A DNA stretch of 64,000 bases, from contig JAGTTP010000002.1 of assembly GCA_018223365.1 (NCBI GenBank), forward strand, positions 434,001 to 498,000. The letters run 5' to 3'. This DNA comes from Clostridiaceae bacterium Marseille-Q4145. GTDB taxonomy: Bacteria > Bacillota > Clostridia > Lachnospirales > Lachnospiraceae. Both the position numbers and the translations under genes were made by a program. How positions within the stretch are numbered: the stretch's first letter is position 1; each line of letters begins with the position of its first letter. Below, one piece after another: positions 34,292 to 43,286 of this stretch. The notes beneath the pieces were generated by a model, which was not told the origin of the DNA, did not search any database, and was given only the letters and a program-made list of their open reading frames with translations.

Positions 34292-34884
34292 AACCTTGTT
34301 CCCTCCACCGGCGTCAGCCTGTAGCCGCAGCCGTTCTTTACCTGATAGTCAAAATAGGCACGCTTTGGATAGCCGTACTGCTCCAAAATTGCCATAATGG
34401 TGCCGCCATGCACCACGATTCCTGCCCGGAATATCCCGGTCTCACCGGAATCTTTCCACTTCTGCTCTGCCCCGGACACCTCTTCTACAATCTGGGCAAA
34501 GGCCTCCCTGCAGCGGCTCTTGAAGGCATCCATGGACTCGCCATTGGGAAAGGGCAGCGTGCCATTGCTGTCGATCCATGCCTGATAGTCCCCATTTCCG
34601 GACAGTTCTTTATAATTCTTATTTTCAAAATCCCCGAAATCACATTCCCGAAGATCCTTCACTTTCTGTATGTTCTTCCGGTCAAATTCCGGCCAGAGAA
34701 GTTCTGCCGTCTCCACGCACCGCTTCATGGGGCTGACATAGAGTCGTTCTATCTCTGGCAGCTGCTTTCCCGCAAGACCTTCTCTTCCTTCGTCACATAA
34801 GGGTTCGTCGGTCCGGCTGCCGATATAGCGGCCCAGCAGATTTCCTGCGGTCTTCCCATGCCGGATCAGGATAAGTTCAGCCAT
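34267..34884 (-). CDS. cobC: Histidine phosphatase family protein, probable alpha-ribazole phosphatase
   Basis: A 205-aa phosphoglycerate-mutase-like phosphatase. The catalytic motif LIRHGKTAGN (His8) is at the N-terminus, with a second conserved arginine region YVSPMKRCVETAELL near 50-64, the acid EMRECDFGDFENK-like segment and a distal HGGTIMAIL (His about 160). In this operon the expected role is removal of the phosphate from alpha-ribazole phosphate or adenosylcobalamin 5'-phosphate. It is a little longer at the C-terminus than Salmonella CobC. Overlaps both neighbours by 8-25 nt. Confidence 0.88.
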   Translation of the reverse strand: MAELILIRHGKTAGNLLGRYIGSRTDEPLCDEGREGLAGKQLPEIERLYVSPMKRCVETAELLWPEFDRKNIQKVKDLRECDFGDFENKNYKELSGNGDYQAWIDSNGTLPFPNGESMDAFKSRCREAFAQIVEEVSGAEQKWKDSGETGIFRAGIVVHGGTIMAILEQYGYPKRAYFDYQVKNGCGYRLTPVEGTRLWNCLCLQ

Positions 34885-35257
34885 GCTTGATCACCGTCCC
34901 GATTCCGCAGACTACCCGGTGGACTTCTGATGCCCTCTTCGCCGCCTGACAGCAGACTCTTCCGGTCTTCTCCCGGTAAGCCCGATCAAATTTATCAATG
35001 GGAACCACCCCATAACCAAGTTCGTTGGTCACCAGTACAATATCCGGATTCCGTCTTTCCAGCTCCTCAAGATCCAGTTCCTGATTCGCTTCCATACACC
35101 GTCTGATATACTCATGAAAATGATAGAGAAGCTTTGTCTCATAGATGGCTTCCATCGGGCAGTTCATGCCATCTGCTGCTTCTTCTTTTGCAATGTGAAA
35201 GGTCTCACATGCATAATCCGTCTTTCCCTGAAAACATCCGCCTGTCACCAGAATCAT
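34877..35257 (-). CDS. Short CobU-like P-loop protein
   Basis: A 126-aa relative of adenosylcobinamide kinase/guanylyltransferase. It has a P-loop variant TGGCFQGKTDYA (residues 4-15). The distal block is well kept: LVTNELGYGVVPIDKFDRAYREKTGRV, then AKRASEVHRVVCGIG. The central YIAT...RIxxHR segment that carries the guanylylated histidine in CobU is missing. ATG 35257 has GGGAGGAA upstream; the longer frame to 35293 runs into cobS. A full-length CobU is encoded two genes upstream. The two may have split the kinase and guanylyltransferase tasks, or this one may have another role. Confidence 0.75.
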   Translation of the reverse strand: MILVTGGCFQGKTDYACETFHIAKEEAADGMNCPMEAIYETKLLYHFHEYIRRCMEANQELDLEELERRNPDIVLVTNELGYGVVPIDKFDRAYREKTGRVCCQAAKRASEVHRVVCGIGTVIKHG

Positions 35258-36018
35258 AATAATTTTCCTCCCAGCATCACCGTGCAGGCACATGCCAGTT
35301 CACATACCTGTACAAAAAATCCTGCAATATCTCCCGTCGTTCCGCCAAATTCCTTCATAGCTACATGATGATAATACCAGAACACTGCTGCCTGGGTCAG
35401 GAGCATAATTCCTCCGATCACCGGATTCAGCCACAGGGCCGCTGCCCCACAGGCAAGAATCCACAGGGTTAATGTACCCAGCAGGATCTTTTTCTGGGCC
35501 GCATCCGAAAACATACTAAGAGATCCGCTCTTATTCGCCTTCGGGAAGGTAGAAAGAGCCAGACCGCTTAAAGCCCGGGACAGGGCAAAAGCTACCGCCA
35601 TCACCGGCAGAAGCTCTGTCTTCATCTCACTCCACACACCCAGTCCCAATGTAAAATAAGCACATCCCATAATAATGGCAAAGGCGCCCGCATGGGAATC
35701 CTTTAAGATCTGCAGTTTTTTCTCCAGGGGCTGATAGGAGCTGAGGGCATCCACCGTATCCAGAAATCCATCCAGATGAATGCCTCCGGTCACAATGAGC
35801 GGAATCAGCACAAAACCTGCTGCCCGCATCAGGCTTCCAAAGCCGAGCTTCATTGCCACCCATCCGTAGCCCCATTCCAGCAGACCGATGATCACACCGA
35901 TGGCCGGAAAAAAGCAGATCATATATTTCATATTTTCCTTATCCCAGTCTGCCCGCGGCACGGGGATCTTGGAAAACATGGCAAAGGAAATCAAAAAACT
36001 GTTCCATACTTTCTTCAT
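35254..36018 (-). CDS. cobS: Adenosylcobinamide-GDP ribazoletransferase (cobalamin synthase)
   Basis: A 254-aa membrane enzyme that joins adenosylcobinamide-GDP to alpha-ribazole (phosphate). Conserved stretches include SFLISFAMFSKIPVPRADWD (N-terminus), GGIHLDGFLDTVDALSS (residues 77-93), the Asp-rich motif region required for activity, and LKDSHAGAFAIIMGCAYF (about 104-121). It has about six hydrophobic segments. It overlaps cobU by 4 nt and the short CobU-like gene by 4 nt. Confidence 0.95.
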   Translation of the reverse strand: MKKVWNSFLISFAMFSKIPVPRADWDKENMKYMICFFPAIGVIIGLLEWGYGWVAMKLGFGSLMRAAGFVLIPLIVTGGIHLDGFLDTVDALSSYQPLEKKLQILKDSHAGAFAIIMGCAYFTLGLGVWSEMKTELLPVMAVAFALSRALSGLALSTFPKANKSGSLSMFSDAAQKKILLGTLTLWILACGAAALWLNPVIGGIMLLTQAAVFWYYHHVAMKEFGGTTGDIAGFFVQVCELACACTVMLGGKLL

Positions 36019-36554
36019 CGTCCAAACACCTCGTTTAAATCTCCCTTATGAATCAGCGGGATGGAATATACCACCTCTGCCACCAGATCTGCCATGGAAG
36101 CCATCCGGACATTGATCTCTCCCAGATACTTCTGATACCGCCTGGTTTCCTCGTCATAGTCCATTCCATCCGAGAAAATCTCATTGGTCACAATAATGAG
36201 ATTCCGGCACTGTTCCTTTACATGGCGGATTCCTGCAAGAATCTCCTCCACGCAGTGATCCCCGCTGCCCTTCTCCTGGTACATCTCATTGGCGGTCAGA
36301 TTGGACATACATTCCAGCAGCACCGTATGATAACCAGACACATCTGCATGTTTTAACCCTGTGTAACACTCCAGTGTATCAAATCCCTTATCTTTCCGCA
36401 TTTCCCGGTGTCTCGCAATCCGCTTATGGCATTCCTCATCAAAGGGGAACATGGTTGCAATATAGAGATTCGGACCATCCGCCAGTCCGGTTACCAGCGA
36501 CTCCGCAAATTCTGATTTTCCGCTGCCGCTTCCTCCGGTCACCATCATTAACAT
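36015..36554 (-). CDS. cobU: Adenosylcobinamide kinase / adenosylcobinamide-phosphate guanylyltransferase
   Basis: A 179-aa bifunctional enzyme of nucleotide-loop assembly. The N-terminal P-loop is VTGGSGSGKSEFAE (residues 5-18). The GTP/guanylylation region YIATMFPFDEECHKRIARHREMR (about 32-54) includes the family's histidine. IIVTNEIFSDGMDYDEETRRYQKYLGEIN (about 119-147) corresponds to the C-terminal block but is degenerate compared with the usual VTNEVGxGIVP. It overlaps cbiA at its start and cobS at its end. See the short paralogue at 34877-35257, which shows the opposite pattern. Confidence 0.9.
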   Translation of the reverse strand: MLMMVTGGSGSGKSEFAESLVTGLADGPNLYIATMFPFDEECHKRIARHREMRKDKGFDTLECYTGLKHADVSGYHTVLLECMSNLTANEMYQEKGSGDHCVEEILAGIRHVKEQCRNLIIVTNEIFSDGMDYDEETRRYQKYLGEINVRMASMADLVAEVVYSIPLIHKGDLNEVFGR

Positions 36555-37921
36555 CCGTGGTATTCCTCACATTTCTTTAAAAATTCGTAAGCTGCTTCCG
36601 GATTGGACCAGAAAAAGAGATGGGGGAATCCCGCATACAGGGATTTACTGCTGTTCACACAGTCCCATTCCCGTTTTCCTACCGGTTTCTTCGCATGGAA
36701 ACTATTTCCGCACTGCTCACTGTCCCAGTAATGAAATTCATGTCCGCGAATTTCCATCCCTGCTTTTCCCAGAAGCTGGTCTTCCTCCGCCGTCAAAGTA
36801 ATATATCCAAAACGTCCCAGCCGGTCCGTCCTGTAGGCCTTCGCATCCAATACTCCTGCCATAGGATAGAACACCCCGTCCTGTCCTTCCAGCTCCCGGT
36901 GAAGATAGAGAAATCCGCCGCATTCCGCGATACAGGGCATCCCATCCTCGACCGCTTTTCTGACAGCTTTTCTCATGGAGTGATTTTCGCTCAAGGTCTT
37001 TGCATGAAGTTCCGGATAACCGCCGCTTAAAATCATGCCGTCCACTTCTTCCGGCAGCTTTTCATCCTGAAGGGGCGAGAAAAAGACAAGCTCTGCACCC
37101 ATGGTTTCCAAAAGCTTCAGATTGTCCTGATAGGTGAAACAAAAGGCGTCATCTGCTGCCACTGCCAGCCGTATTTTTTCCGGTTCTTCTAATACCGGTA
37201 TCTCCGGTACCTGTAGGGTCAGTTCTTCCGTGTCCTCTGCCAGTGCACAGAATGCATCCAGATCCAGCGTCTCTTCCAGCACAGCTGCCAGCCGGTTCAG
37301 CTTTTCCTTCAAGGCTTCGATCTCTCCCGGCAGTACCAGTCCCAGATGGCGGCTTTCCAGATTAAGATCCGTAAGCTTCGGCACATAGCCAAGCACCTTT
37401 ACTCCCAGTTCTTCCTCGATCAGCGGCTTTAACTGCCCGTAGATCATGGGAGAAATCTGATTCAGAATCACGGCTTTGATCCGGCTGTCGGGCCGGTATT
37501 CCAGAAATCCTTTGATCATGGCCAGAATGGAAAGGCTTGCCCCACGGCAGCCGATAATCAGCACCGACGGCATGTTGAGAGTCGCCGCCACATCATAGGT
37601 GCTTCCTTCCGTGCGGATACCTCCCAGGCCGTCATAATATCCCATAACCCCTTCTGTCACGGCAATATCGCAGTCCGCTGCATTTTCCGCAAAGAGATAG
37701 CGGGTGGTCTCTGTATCGGTAAAAAAGGTGTCCAGGTTTCTTGACCGGGTTCCAATGACCCTTCCATGAAACATCGGATCAATGTAATCTGGTCCACACT
37801 TAAAAGATGCCACTTTCATCCCCCGGTTCACCAGCGCCTGCAGAATCCCGCAGGTAATCAGCGTCTTGCCGCTTCCGCTGGCCGGTGCGGTCAGAAGGAT
37901 TCTCGGTATGTGTCTTTTCAC
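36548..37921 (-). CDS. cbiA: Cobyrinate a,c-diamide synthase
   Basis: A glutamine-dependent amidotransferase that amidates the a and c side chains of cobyrinate. The 457-aa protein has an N-terminal dethiobiotin-synthetase-like ATPase domain with P-loop LLTAPASGSGKT (residues 8-19) and a C-terminal class I amidotransferase domain with the nucleophile in CIAECGGFLYL (near residue 335). GTG 37921 is chosen: it overlaps the cbiJ-ET stop as GTGA, matches the family N-terminus (RIPRIL type), and gives a standard length. The longer upstream frame is a shadow of cbiT. Confidence 0.95.
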   Translation of the reverse strand: MKRHIPRILLTAPASGSGKTLITCGILQALVNRGMKVASFKCGPDYIDPMFHGRVIGTRSRNLDTFFTDTETTRYLFAENAADCDIAVTEGVMGYYDGLGGIRTEGSTYDVAATLNMPSVLIIGCRGASLSILAMIKGFLEYRPDSRIKAVILNQISPMIYGQLKPLIEEELGVKVLGYVPKLTDLNLESRHLGLVLPGEIEALKEKLNRLAAVLEETLDLDAFCALAEDTEELTLQVPEIPVLEEPEKIRLAVAADDAFCFTYQDNLKLLETMGAELVFFSPLQDEKLPEEVDGMILSGGYPELHAKTLSENHSMRKAVRKAVEDGMPCIAECGGFLYLHRELEGQDGVFYPMAGVLDAKAYRTDRLGRFGYITLTAEEDQLLGKAGMEIRGHEFHYWDSEQCGNSFHAKKPVGKREWDCVNSSKSLYAGFPHLFFWSNPEAAYEFLKKCEEYHGC

Positions 37922-39990
37922 TCTTTCACAGCCCCCCTGCAGGTAATAATGTAAATCGGATTCTGTCCCATCATGAGATGATAGCTTCCCAGTTTCTTCG
38001 CCTTCGCCACACTGACAGAAACAATCTCTTCCTCCAGCAGAGGCAGATCTTTTAAGCACTCCGTCACTTCCCCGATGGTCTCCAGTGTCACCGTATTGAT
38101 CACCACACGGATCTTCGGATTCTTTGCCAGCAGACTTTCCAGAATTTCTTTTAAGTTACCGGCAGAACCGCCGATAAAGGCATGGGTCGGTGTGGGCAGA
38201 TCTTCCATGGCCTCCGGTGCCAGTCCGTGAATCACCTCAATATTCGGTGTCCCAAACTTCCGCTTGTTCTGCTCAATGAGATCACACGCCTCCTGATTCC
38301 GTTCCACCGCATAAACCATACCATCTGCGGCAGCCAGTGCCAGCTCAATGGTCACAGAACCGGTACCTGCTCCCACATCATAGACCACGGAATCTTTTTC
38401 CAGATGCAGTTTTGCCACGGAAAGACTTCGGATCTCACTCTTGGTCATAGGCGCTTTTCCCCGCAGGAATTCTTCATCCTCCACGCAGGAGCGGATCCCT
38501 TTGAAGGGGTGGTGATTTTCAATGAGGGCCACACAAAGACCATCGTAACTTCCCTGCTCCAGTTCTTCCGGCGTTCCGGTGGTGATCTTTTCCTCCGGGT
38601 AGCCAAGTCGCTCTCCAATATGAAGGGTCACATCCGTGAGACCATATTCTTTCAGCTCTTTACACAGTCCTTCCACACTTCCATGAGCACTCAGAAGCGT
38701 AAAGGTCTTCTCATGGGCTTTCACAGCCCCTATGAGATTCGCACTGCGTCCGTGGGTACTCTGAAGACATACATCCTCCCAGGAGGTTTTCAGCTTTCCG
38801 CAGAAATATACCACAGAAGAAATACCGCACAGACTTTTTACCTCGTAATCCTGAGGATTCAGTACTTCATAAAGCTTCTTTGCCCCACTGTAAAATCCAA
38901 TATCTCCGGACAGCAGAATCACTGCACGGCCATATTCCGGATGAAGCTCCAGATAATCGACAATTTTCCGGGGCTCATAGGCTGCAAATTCCTGTTTGCC
39001 TTCATAAAAGGCCGGATCTGCGCCTTTTGTCTGTACAGCGTCCAGCATCCGTCTTGCTCCGATGAGGAGATCTGCTTTCCGGATCTCTTCTGCTGCTTCC
39101 ACCGTCATTCCTTCGGCAGTGCCCATACCAATGCCAATAAGGGTCACCTGACGACGGGCACCTGACTCTTCTGCCCGGTTCTCCAGTGCTCCCGGCACCT
39201 GACTTCCAGCAGCTGCCTTCTGCTCCGGTTCCAGTCCGAACCGCACATTCAGCATCTCCACCACCCGGTCATAGGAAAAGCCTTTCTGCTCGGTTGGACG
39301 TCCTACCAGCACCAGTTTCGCTCCGGCACGCTTTGCTGCCTCTACCTTTTCCTCATAACCACCGGCTTTTCCCGTCTCCTTTGTGACCAGATACCGGCAG
39401 TCAAACTGCTTTAACATGGCTTCATTCAATGCCTCGCTGAAGGGTCCCTGCATGCAGATGAGATTTCGTCCCACAAATCCCAGTTTTTCACAGGCTGCCG
39501 CCACTTCCGCAGTAGAAAGCACCCTTGCAAAGACCCGGCTCTCATAATTCGGAATCACCGTATATTTAAAAAGCTCCTTGCTCCCTGTGGTTGCCAGAAT
39601 GTTTCCTTCGGTCTCCTTTAAGAAATTCACCGCCTCATCTACGGAACCCACCAGAACTGCATCTTCCGTCTCAGAAGTACTGGACTCCCGAATCAGGCGG
39701 AGATATTCCACTCCTGCTTTTTTACAGGCTGCCGCCACATTTTCCGACACGACCGCCGCGTAGGGGTGGGTTGCATCCACTACCAGCTCCGTCTTTTGTT
39801 CCTCAAAAAACTGCTCCATGGCTGCCTCGTCCATCCGTCCGGCATGCACCTTCAGGTATTCCGTTTCCGTCAGGAGGGTCTCGCCATATTCCGTTGCCAC
39901 ACAAGCGGTCACCGGAACTTTTCTCACTGCCAGATACTCTGACAGCCTTCTTCCTTCTGTTGTTCCTGCAAATATAATCACTGGTCTCAT
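37918..39990 (-). CDS. CbiJ-CbiE-CbiT trifunctional fusion (cobalt-precorrin-6A reductase / precorrin-6B methylase)
   Basis: A 690-aa three-part enzyme. Residues 1-252 are CbiJ/CobK, with the N-terminal IIFAGTTEGRRLSEYL and VVDATHPYAAVVSENV (70-85), reducing cobalt-precorrin-6A. A Gln/Ala/Glu linker (about 253-279) leads to CbiE (about 281-490; VTLIGIGMGTAEGMTVEA, ILLSGDIGFYSGAKKL), the C5 methylase. Residues about 495-690 are CbiT, with SAM motif VYDVGAGTGSVTIEL (536-550), the C15 methylase/decarboxylase. CbiE-CbiT fusions are common as CobL; adding CbiJ in front puts three consecutive steps in one chain. RBS GGAGGA precedes ATG 39990. Confidence 0.93.
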   Translation of the reverse strand: MRPVIIFAGTTEGRRLSEYLAVRKVPVTACVATEYGETLLTETEYLKVHAGRMDEAAMEQFFEEQKTELVVDATHPYAAVVSENVAAACKKAGVEYLRLIRESSTSETEDAVLVGSVDEAVNFLKETEGNILATTGSKELFKYTVIPNYESRVFARVLSTAEVAAACEKLGFVGRNLICMQGPFSEALNEAMLKQFDCRYLVTKETGKAGGYEEKVEAAKRAGAKLVLVGRPTEQKGFSYDRVVEMLNVRFGLEPEQKAAAGSQVPGALENRAEESGARRQVTLIGIGMGTAEGMTVEAAEEIRKADLLIGARRMLDAVQTKGADPAFYEGKQEFAAYEPRKIVDYLELHPEYGRAVILLSGDIGFYSGAKKLYEVLNPQDYEVKSLCGISSVVYFCGKLKTSWEDVCLQSTHGRSANLIGAVKAHEKTFTLLSAHGSVEGLCKELKEYGLTDVTLHIGERLGYPEEKITTGTPEELEQGSYDGLCVALIENHHPFKGIRSCVEDEEFLRGKAPMTKSEIRSLSVAKLHLEKDSVVYDVGAGTGSVTIELALAAADGMVYAVERNQEACDLIEQNKRKFGTPNIEVIHGLAPEAMEDLPTPTHAFIGGSAGNLKEILESLLAKNPKIRVVINTVTLETIGEVTECLKDLPLLEEEIVSVSVAKAKKLGSYHLMMGQNPIYIITCRGAVKE

Positions 39991-39993
39991 ACG

Positions 39994-41049
39994 CTAGTCC
40001 TCCATACAGATGGTCAGATCCATCACAGCTGCTGCTACTGTCACGCCATTTCTCGCCGTCTTGGGAATCAGGAGTTTCTGTACCCCTGCCGCCAGAAGGG
40101 CCGAACGCTCACATATATTTCCCACTCCGGTAATGGATTCTACAAAGGCGGACTCTGCAAATCCGTCTTCACACACTGCCTTTTTCAGCTCCTCTGCGGT
40201 ATAGGTGAGAAAGGGAACCTGATAGCTTTCCGCCAGCTCCAGAATCCCTGTTTCGTCTTTTTTCAGATCTATGGAAGCGATCTTACAGATGCTTTCCCTG
40301 AAAATACCGTTGACCTCCAGCACTTCTTCCACCAGTTCCCGGATGGTCGCGCTCGCTGTTCCTCTTTTACACCCAATGCCCAGCACCACTGCCTTCGGCA
40401 CCAGATGAAGGGTCTTCTCAAAAGGACTGGTCTTTTGCACATCTATGGAAAATCCCAGCGGCTCTTCCCCTTCCGTGTCCAGTTCCGGCGGAACTACACC
40501 GGTTACCGGAAATGCGCTCCACATGCCGACTTTCAGATTATCCACCAGTGCTGCTGCAATTTCCTTCGCTGCAGGCATGGAATCCATATACAGATTTCTC
40601 TTTGCCGCAAATGCATCCACTGCAAATTTTCCATGAAGATCCGTTGCCGTCGTAATCACCGGTTCCGCTCCGGTAAGCTCTGCCACCAGAAGGGTCAGTT
40701 CATTGGCTCCGCCAATATGGCCGGACAGAAGAGAGATGGCATGCCGTCCCTGCTCATCCACCACGATCACCGCCGGGTCTGTCTTCTTGCTCTGCACGTA
40801 AGGGGCAATGCTCCGCACGGCAATTCCCGTGGAGCCGATAAAAATCAGAAGGTCTTTGGAACGGAACTGCTCTGCCGTCCATTCTGACAGACTTCCTTCC
40901 AGAAACGCTACCTCCACAGGCAGCGCTGCCCGGTATTCTTTCTTCTTAAGCCATGCCTCACATAGAATTCCGTGAGCAGCCAGTCCATTTACCAGCTGCT
41001 CAGCGAGCAAAACTCCATGCTCCGTAAAACAGATGATTCCCGCTTTCAT
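39994..41049 (-). CDS. cbiG: Cobalt-precorrin-5A hydrolase
   Basis: Opens the delta-lactone of cobalt-precorrin-5A and releases acetaldehyde, an anaerobic-pathway-specific step. The 351-aa protein has the N-terminal CbiG domain (LLIFIGSTGIAVRSIAPYVQSKKTDPAVIVVDEQG near 68-102, HISLLSGHIGGANELT) and the C-terminal domain with LGIGCKRGTASATIRELVEEVL (about 220-241) and SITGVGNICERSALLAAG (about 300-317). It overlaps cbiD by 4 nt (ATGA). Confidence 0.95.
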   Translation of the reverse strand: MKAGIICFTEHGVLLAEQLVNGLAAHGILCEAWLKKKEYRAALPVEVAFLEGSLSEWTAEQFRSKDLLIFIGSTGIAVRSIAPYVQSKKTDPAVIVVDEQGRHAISLLSGHIGGANELTLLVAELTGAEPVITTATDLHGKFAVDAFAAKRNLYMDSMPAAKEIAAALVDNLKVGMWSAFPVTGVVPPELDTEGEEPLGFSIDVQKTSPFEKTLHLVPKAVVLGIGCKRGTASATIRELVEEVLEVNGIFRESICKIASIDLKKDETGILELAESYQVPFLTYTAEELKKAVCEDGFAESAFVESITGVGNICERSALLAAGVQKLLIPKTARNGVTVAAAVMDLTICMED

Positions 41050-42200
41050 GAATCTGCCTGTCCTCCCTTTTGATGTCCGATTTTTTCCACCAGATCCGGC
41101 ACTTTGGAAGTCTGTCCCAGAATTCCGAATACGTTGGAAAAGGTAATGACGCCAAGTTCGATACTGCTCTGGGTCCGGTGATTGACATAGAACTCCATCC
41201 GCTCCATGATTCTGTCCATAACAGGCTTCAAAAGCCCCGCTTCTTTCAGATATTTTAATGCATCATCGGTGGTCACACACTCCATCATCTTCCGGAGCAG
41301 TTCTGTGGGGGCTCCTAAAAGTGCCGCATGGACCGTCAGAAGCTCCATCCGGGAATCCGCATTGTGGGAATGGGTATTCATAATGCCCCCCGCCAGCTTC
41401 ACAAATTTACCGATGTGACCCACCAGCAGTACACCTTTTGCTCCGAATTCCACGGCTGCATCCAACGCCTCGCCTACAAAATTACTGCATTTCACAGCAT
41501 CATTGAGATCCAGTCCATGTCCGTACTGCTCCAGAAAATCAATCCCGTAATTACCCGGCACCACCAGAAGATACTCCATGCCATTTGCCAGCTTCTGCCG
41601 CATTTCCACCCGGATCGTCTCGATCAATGCCTGCTCACTCATGGGTTCCACGATTCCGCTGGTGCCAAGAACCGAGATACCGCCCACAATACCAAGGCGC
41701 GGATTAAAGGTCTTTGCCGCCAGTTCTTCTCCCCGGGGGATGGAAATGACTGCTTTCAGGCCACCCTGCCAGCCGTATTTTTCACAGACAGCCTCCAGAT
41801 TTTCCCGGATCATCTGCCGGGGTACTTTGTTGATGGCAGCCGCGCCCACCGGCTGCTCCAGTCCCGGTTTGGTGATACGGCCGACGCCAGTACCTCCGTC
41901 AATAACAATCTGTTTCTCCGGAATCCGGGTCACTTCCGCATAGATCAGAATGCCGTTGGTCACATCCGGGTCATCCCCGCCGTCCTTCCGGATGGCGCAG
42001 GAGACAGATGTTTTCGTGCAATGGGTTTCCAGCACTTCCAGCCGAAGGGCAATGCCCTTTGGCGTCATCAGTTCCACATCCGAGATCTCTTTCCCTGAAA
42101 GCAGCATGGCAGCCGCCGCTTTGGAAGCAGCCGCTGCACAGGAACCGGTCGTATATCCATATCTTAATTTTTTATGATTTTTATAAACATATTCTTCCAT
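41046..42200 (-). CDS. cbiD: Cobalt-precorrin-5B C1-methyltransferase
   Basis: Methylates C1 of the ring in the anaerobic route. The 384-aa protein shows the family start LRYGYTTGSCAAAASKAAA (residues 11-29), GTGVGRITKPGLEQPVGAAAINKVPR (about 100-125) and the glycine-rich NSNFVGEALD-like and GHIGKFVKLAGGIMNTHSHNADSRME segments. ATG 42200 is supported by AGGAG at 42211-42215; the longer frame to 42284 overlaps cobT and is unlikely. Its presence, with cbiG, defines the early-cobalt-insertion pathway. Confidence 0.95.
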   Translation of the reverse strand: MEEYVYKNHKKLRYGYTTGSCAAAASKAAAAMLLSGKEISDVELMTPKGIALRLEVLETHCTKTSVSCAIRKDGGDDPDVTNGILIYAEVTRIPEKQIVIDGGTGVGRITKPGLEQPVGAAAINKVPRQMIRENLEAVCEKYGWQGGLKAVISIPRGEELAAKTFNPRLGIVGGISVLGTSGIVEPMSEQALIETIRVEMRQKLANGMEYLLVVPGNYGIDFLEQYGHGLDLNDAVKCSNFVGEALDAAVEFGAKGVLLVGHIGKFVKLAGGIMNTHSHNADSRMELLTVHAALLGAPTELLRKMMECVTTDDALKYLKEAGLLKPVMDRIMERMEFYVNHRTQSSIELGVITFSNVFGILGQTSKVPDLVEKIGHQKGGQADS

Positions 42201-42219
42201 CAAGAAAGGTCTCCTGCCG

Positions 42220-43281
42220 TTATTTCTGATGTGTATAAGCCTCCACATGAGCACCGTCCCAGGTTGCCACATGATAATATACATTCAGTCCCTGGTCAAT
42301 GAGGGAAAGACCCATGATTGCTCCGGTTCCCTCTCCTAAATGCATGCCTGCCTGTATCGGTGCCTGCATTCCCAGATGCTCCATCACCAGCTTAGCCGCC
42401 GGCTCTGCAGATCCGTGGGTCGGAATCATATATTCCTTTGCGGTTTCGCAGAGCATCGTTGCCAGATACGCAGAGATAGCAGAAATAAAGCCATCAATCA
42501 AAATTGGGAGATGGCAATAAGCTGCTCCGAGATAGCATCCCACCATACCGGCAATATCAAGACCTCCTACCTTTGAGATCACGTCAATGGCATCTGTTTT
42601 ATCAGGACGGTTTACCTCAATGGCACGCTCAATGGCACGTACTTTTTTATTCAGTCCCTCGGTGGAAAGACCTGCACCTCTTCCTGTCACCACTTCCGGC
42701 GCCTGGTCAAACAATACGGCTGCACAGGCAGAGCTGGTGGTTGTATTGCCAATACCCATCTCGCCGGTCACAATCAGATCATATCCTTCTGCTTTCAGGT
42801 CTCTGACCGTATCCACACCCGTCAGAATTGCCTGCACACATTCTTCTCTGGTCATGGCCGGGCCTTCTGCAATGTTTCCGGTGCCATAACGTACCACACG
42901 ATTACGGATCTTCGGATGTATCCCATCCTTCAGTCCTCCGATATTGACCGGAACCATGGTGCAGCCTGCCAGATGGCTCATAATACATGCCGTGGACAGG
43001 TCATTTCCCATATTTTCCAGTACCTGCAGGGTAACGGAGCTGTCCGTCTGGGTAACGCCCTCTTTGACAACGCCGTTATCAGCGCCCATAATCACGACGG
43101 CACGTTTGTCAGGATGGGGATGGGCATCTCCATAGATTCCGGCGATCTGGACCACCACTTCTTCCAGCCATCCAAGTCCTCTTAATGGTTTACATAAGGA
43201 ATCCCAGTTTTTCCAGGCTTCTTCTCTTGCTTTTGCATCTGTCGGCTGAATGCCGGCAATGAGCTCTTTCAGTCTGTCCAT
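42220..43281 (-). CDS. cobT: Nicotinate-nucleotide--dimethylbenzimidazole phosphoribosyltransferase
   Basis: Makes alpha-ribazole phosphate from nicotinate mononucleotide and a lower-ligand base. The 353-aa length is standard. Seen: VVIMGADNGVVKEGVTQ (residues 62-78), EMGIGNTTTSSACAAVL (about 173-189), GGLDIAGMVGCYLGAA (about 237-252) and the catalytic glutamate in LGEGTGAIMGLSL near the C-terminus (about 316). It is 5 nt from cbiC. Which base it activates (5,6-dimethylbenzimidazole or another benzimidazole or phenol) cannot be read from sequence; no bluB or bza genes are in the window. Confidence 0.95.
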   Translation of the reverse strand: MDRLKELIAGIQPTDAKAREEAWKNWDSLCKPLRGLGWLEEVVVQIAGIYGDAHPHPDKRAVVIMGADNGVVKEGVTQTDSSVTLQVLENMGNDLSTACIMSHLAGCTMVPVNIGGLKDGIHPKIRNRVVRYGTGNIAEGPAMTREECVQAILTGVDTVRDLKAEGYDLIVTGEMGIGNTTTSSACAAVLFDQAPEVVTGRGAGLSTEGLNKKVRAIERAIEVNRPDKTDAIDVISKVGGLDIAGMVGCYLGAAYCHLPILIDGFISAISAYLATMLCETAKEYMIPTHGSAEPAAKLVMEHLGMQAPIQAGMHLGEGTGAIMGLSLIDQGLNVYYHVATWDGAHVEAYTHQK

Positions 43282-43286
43282 CTTCT

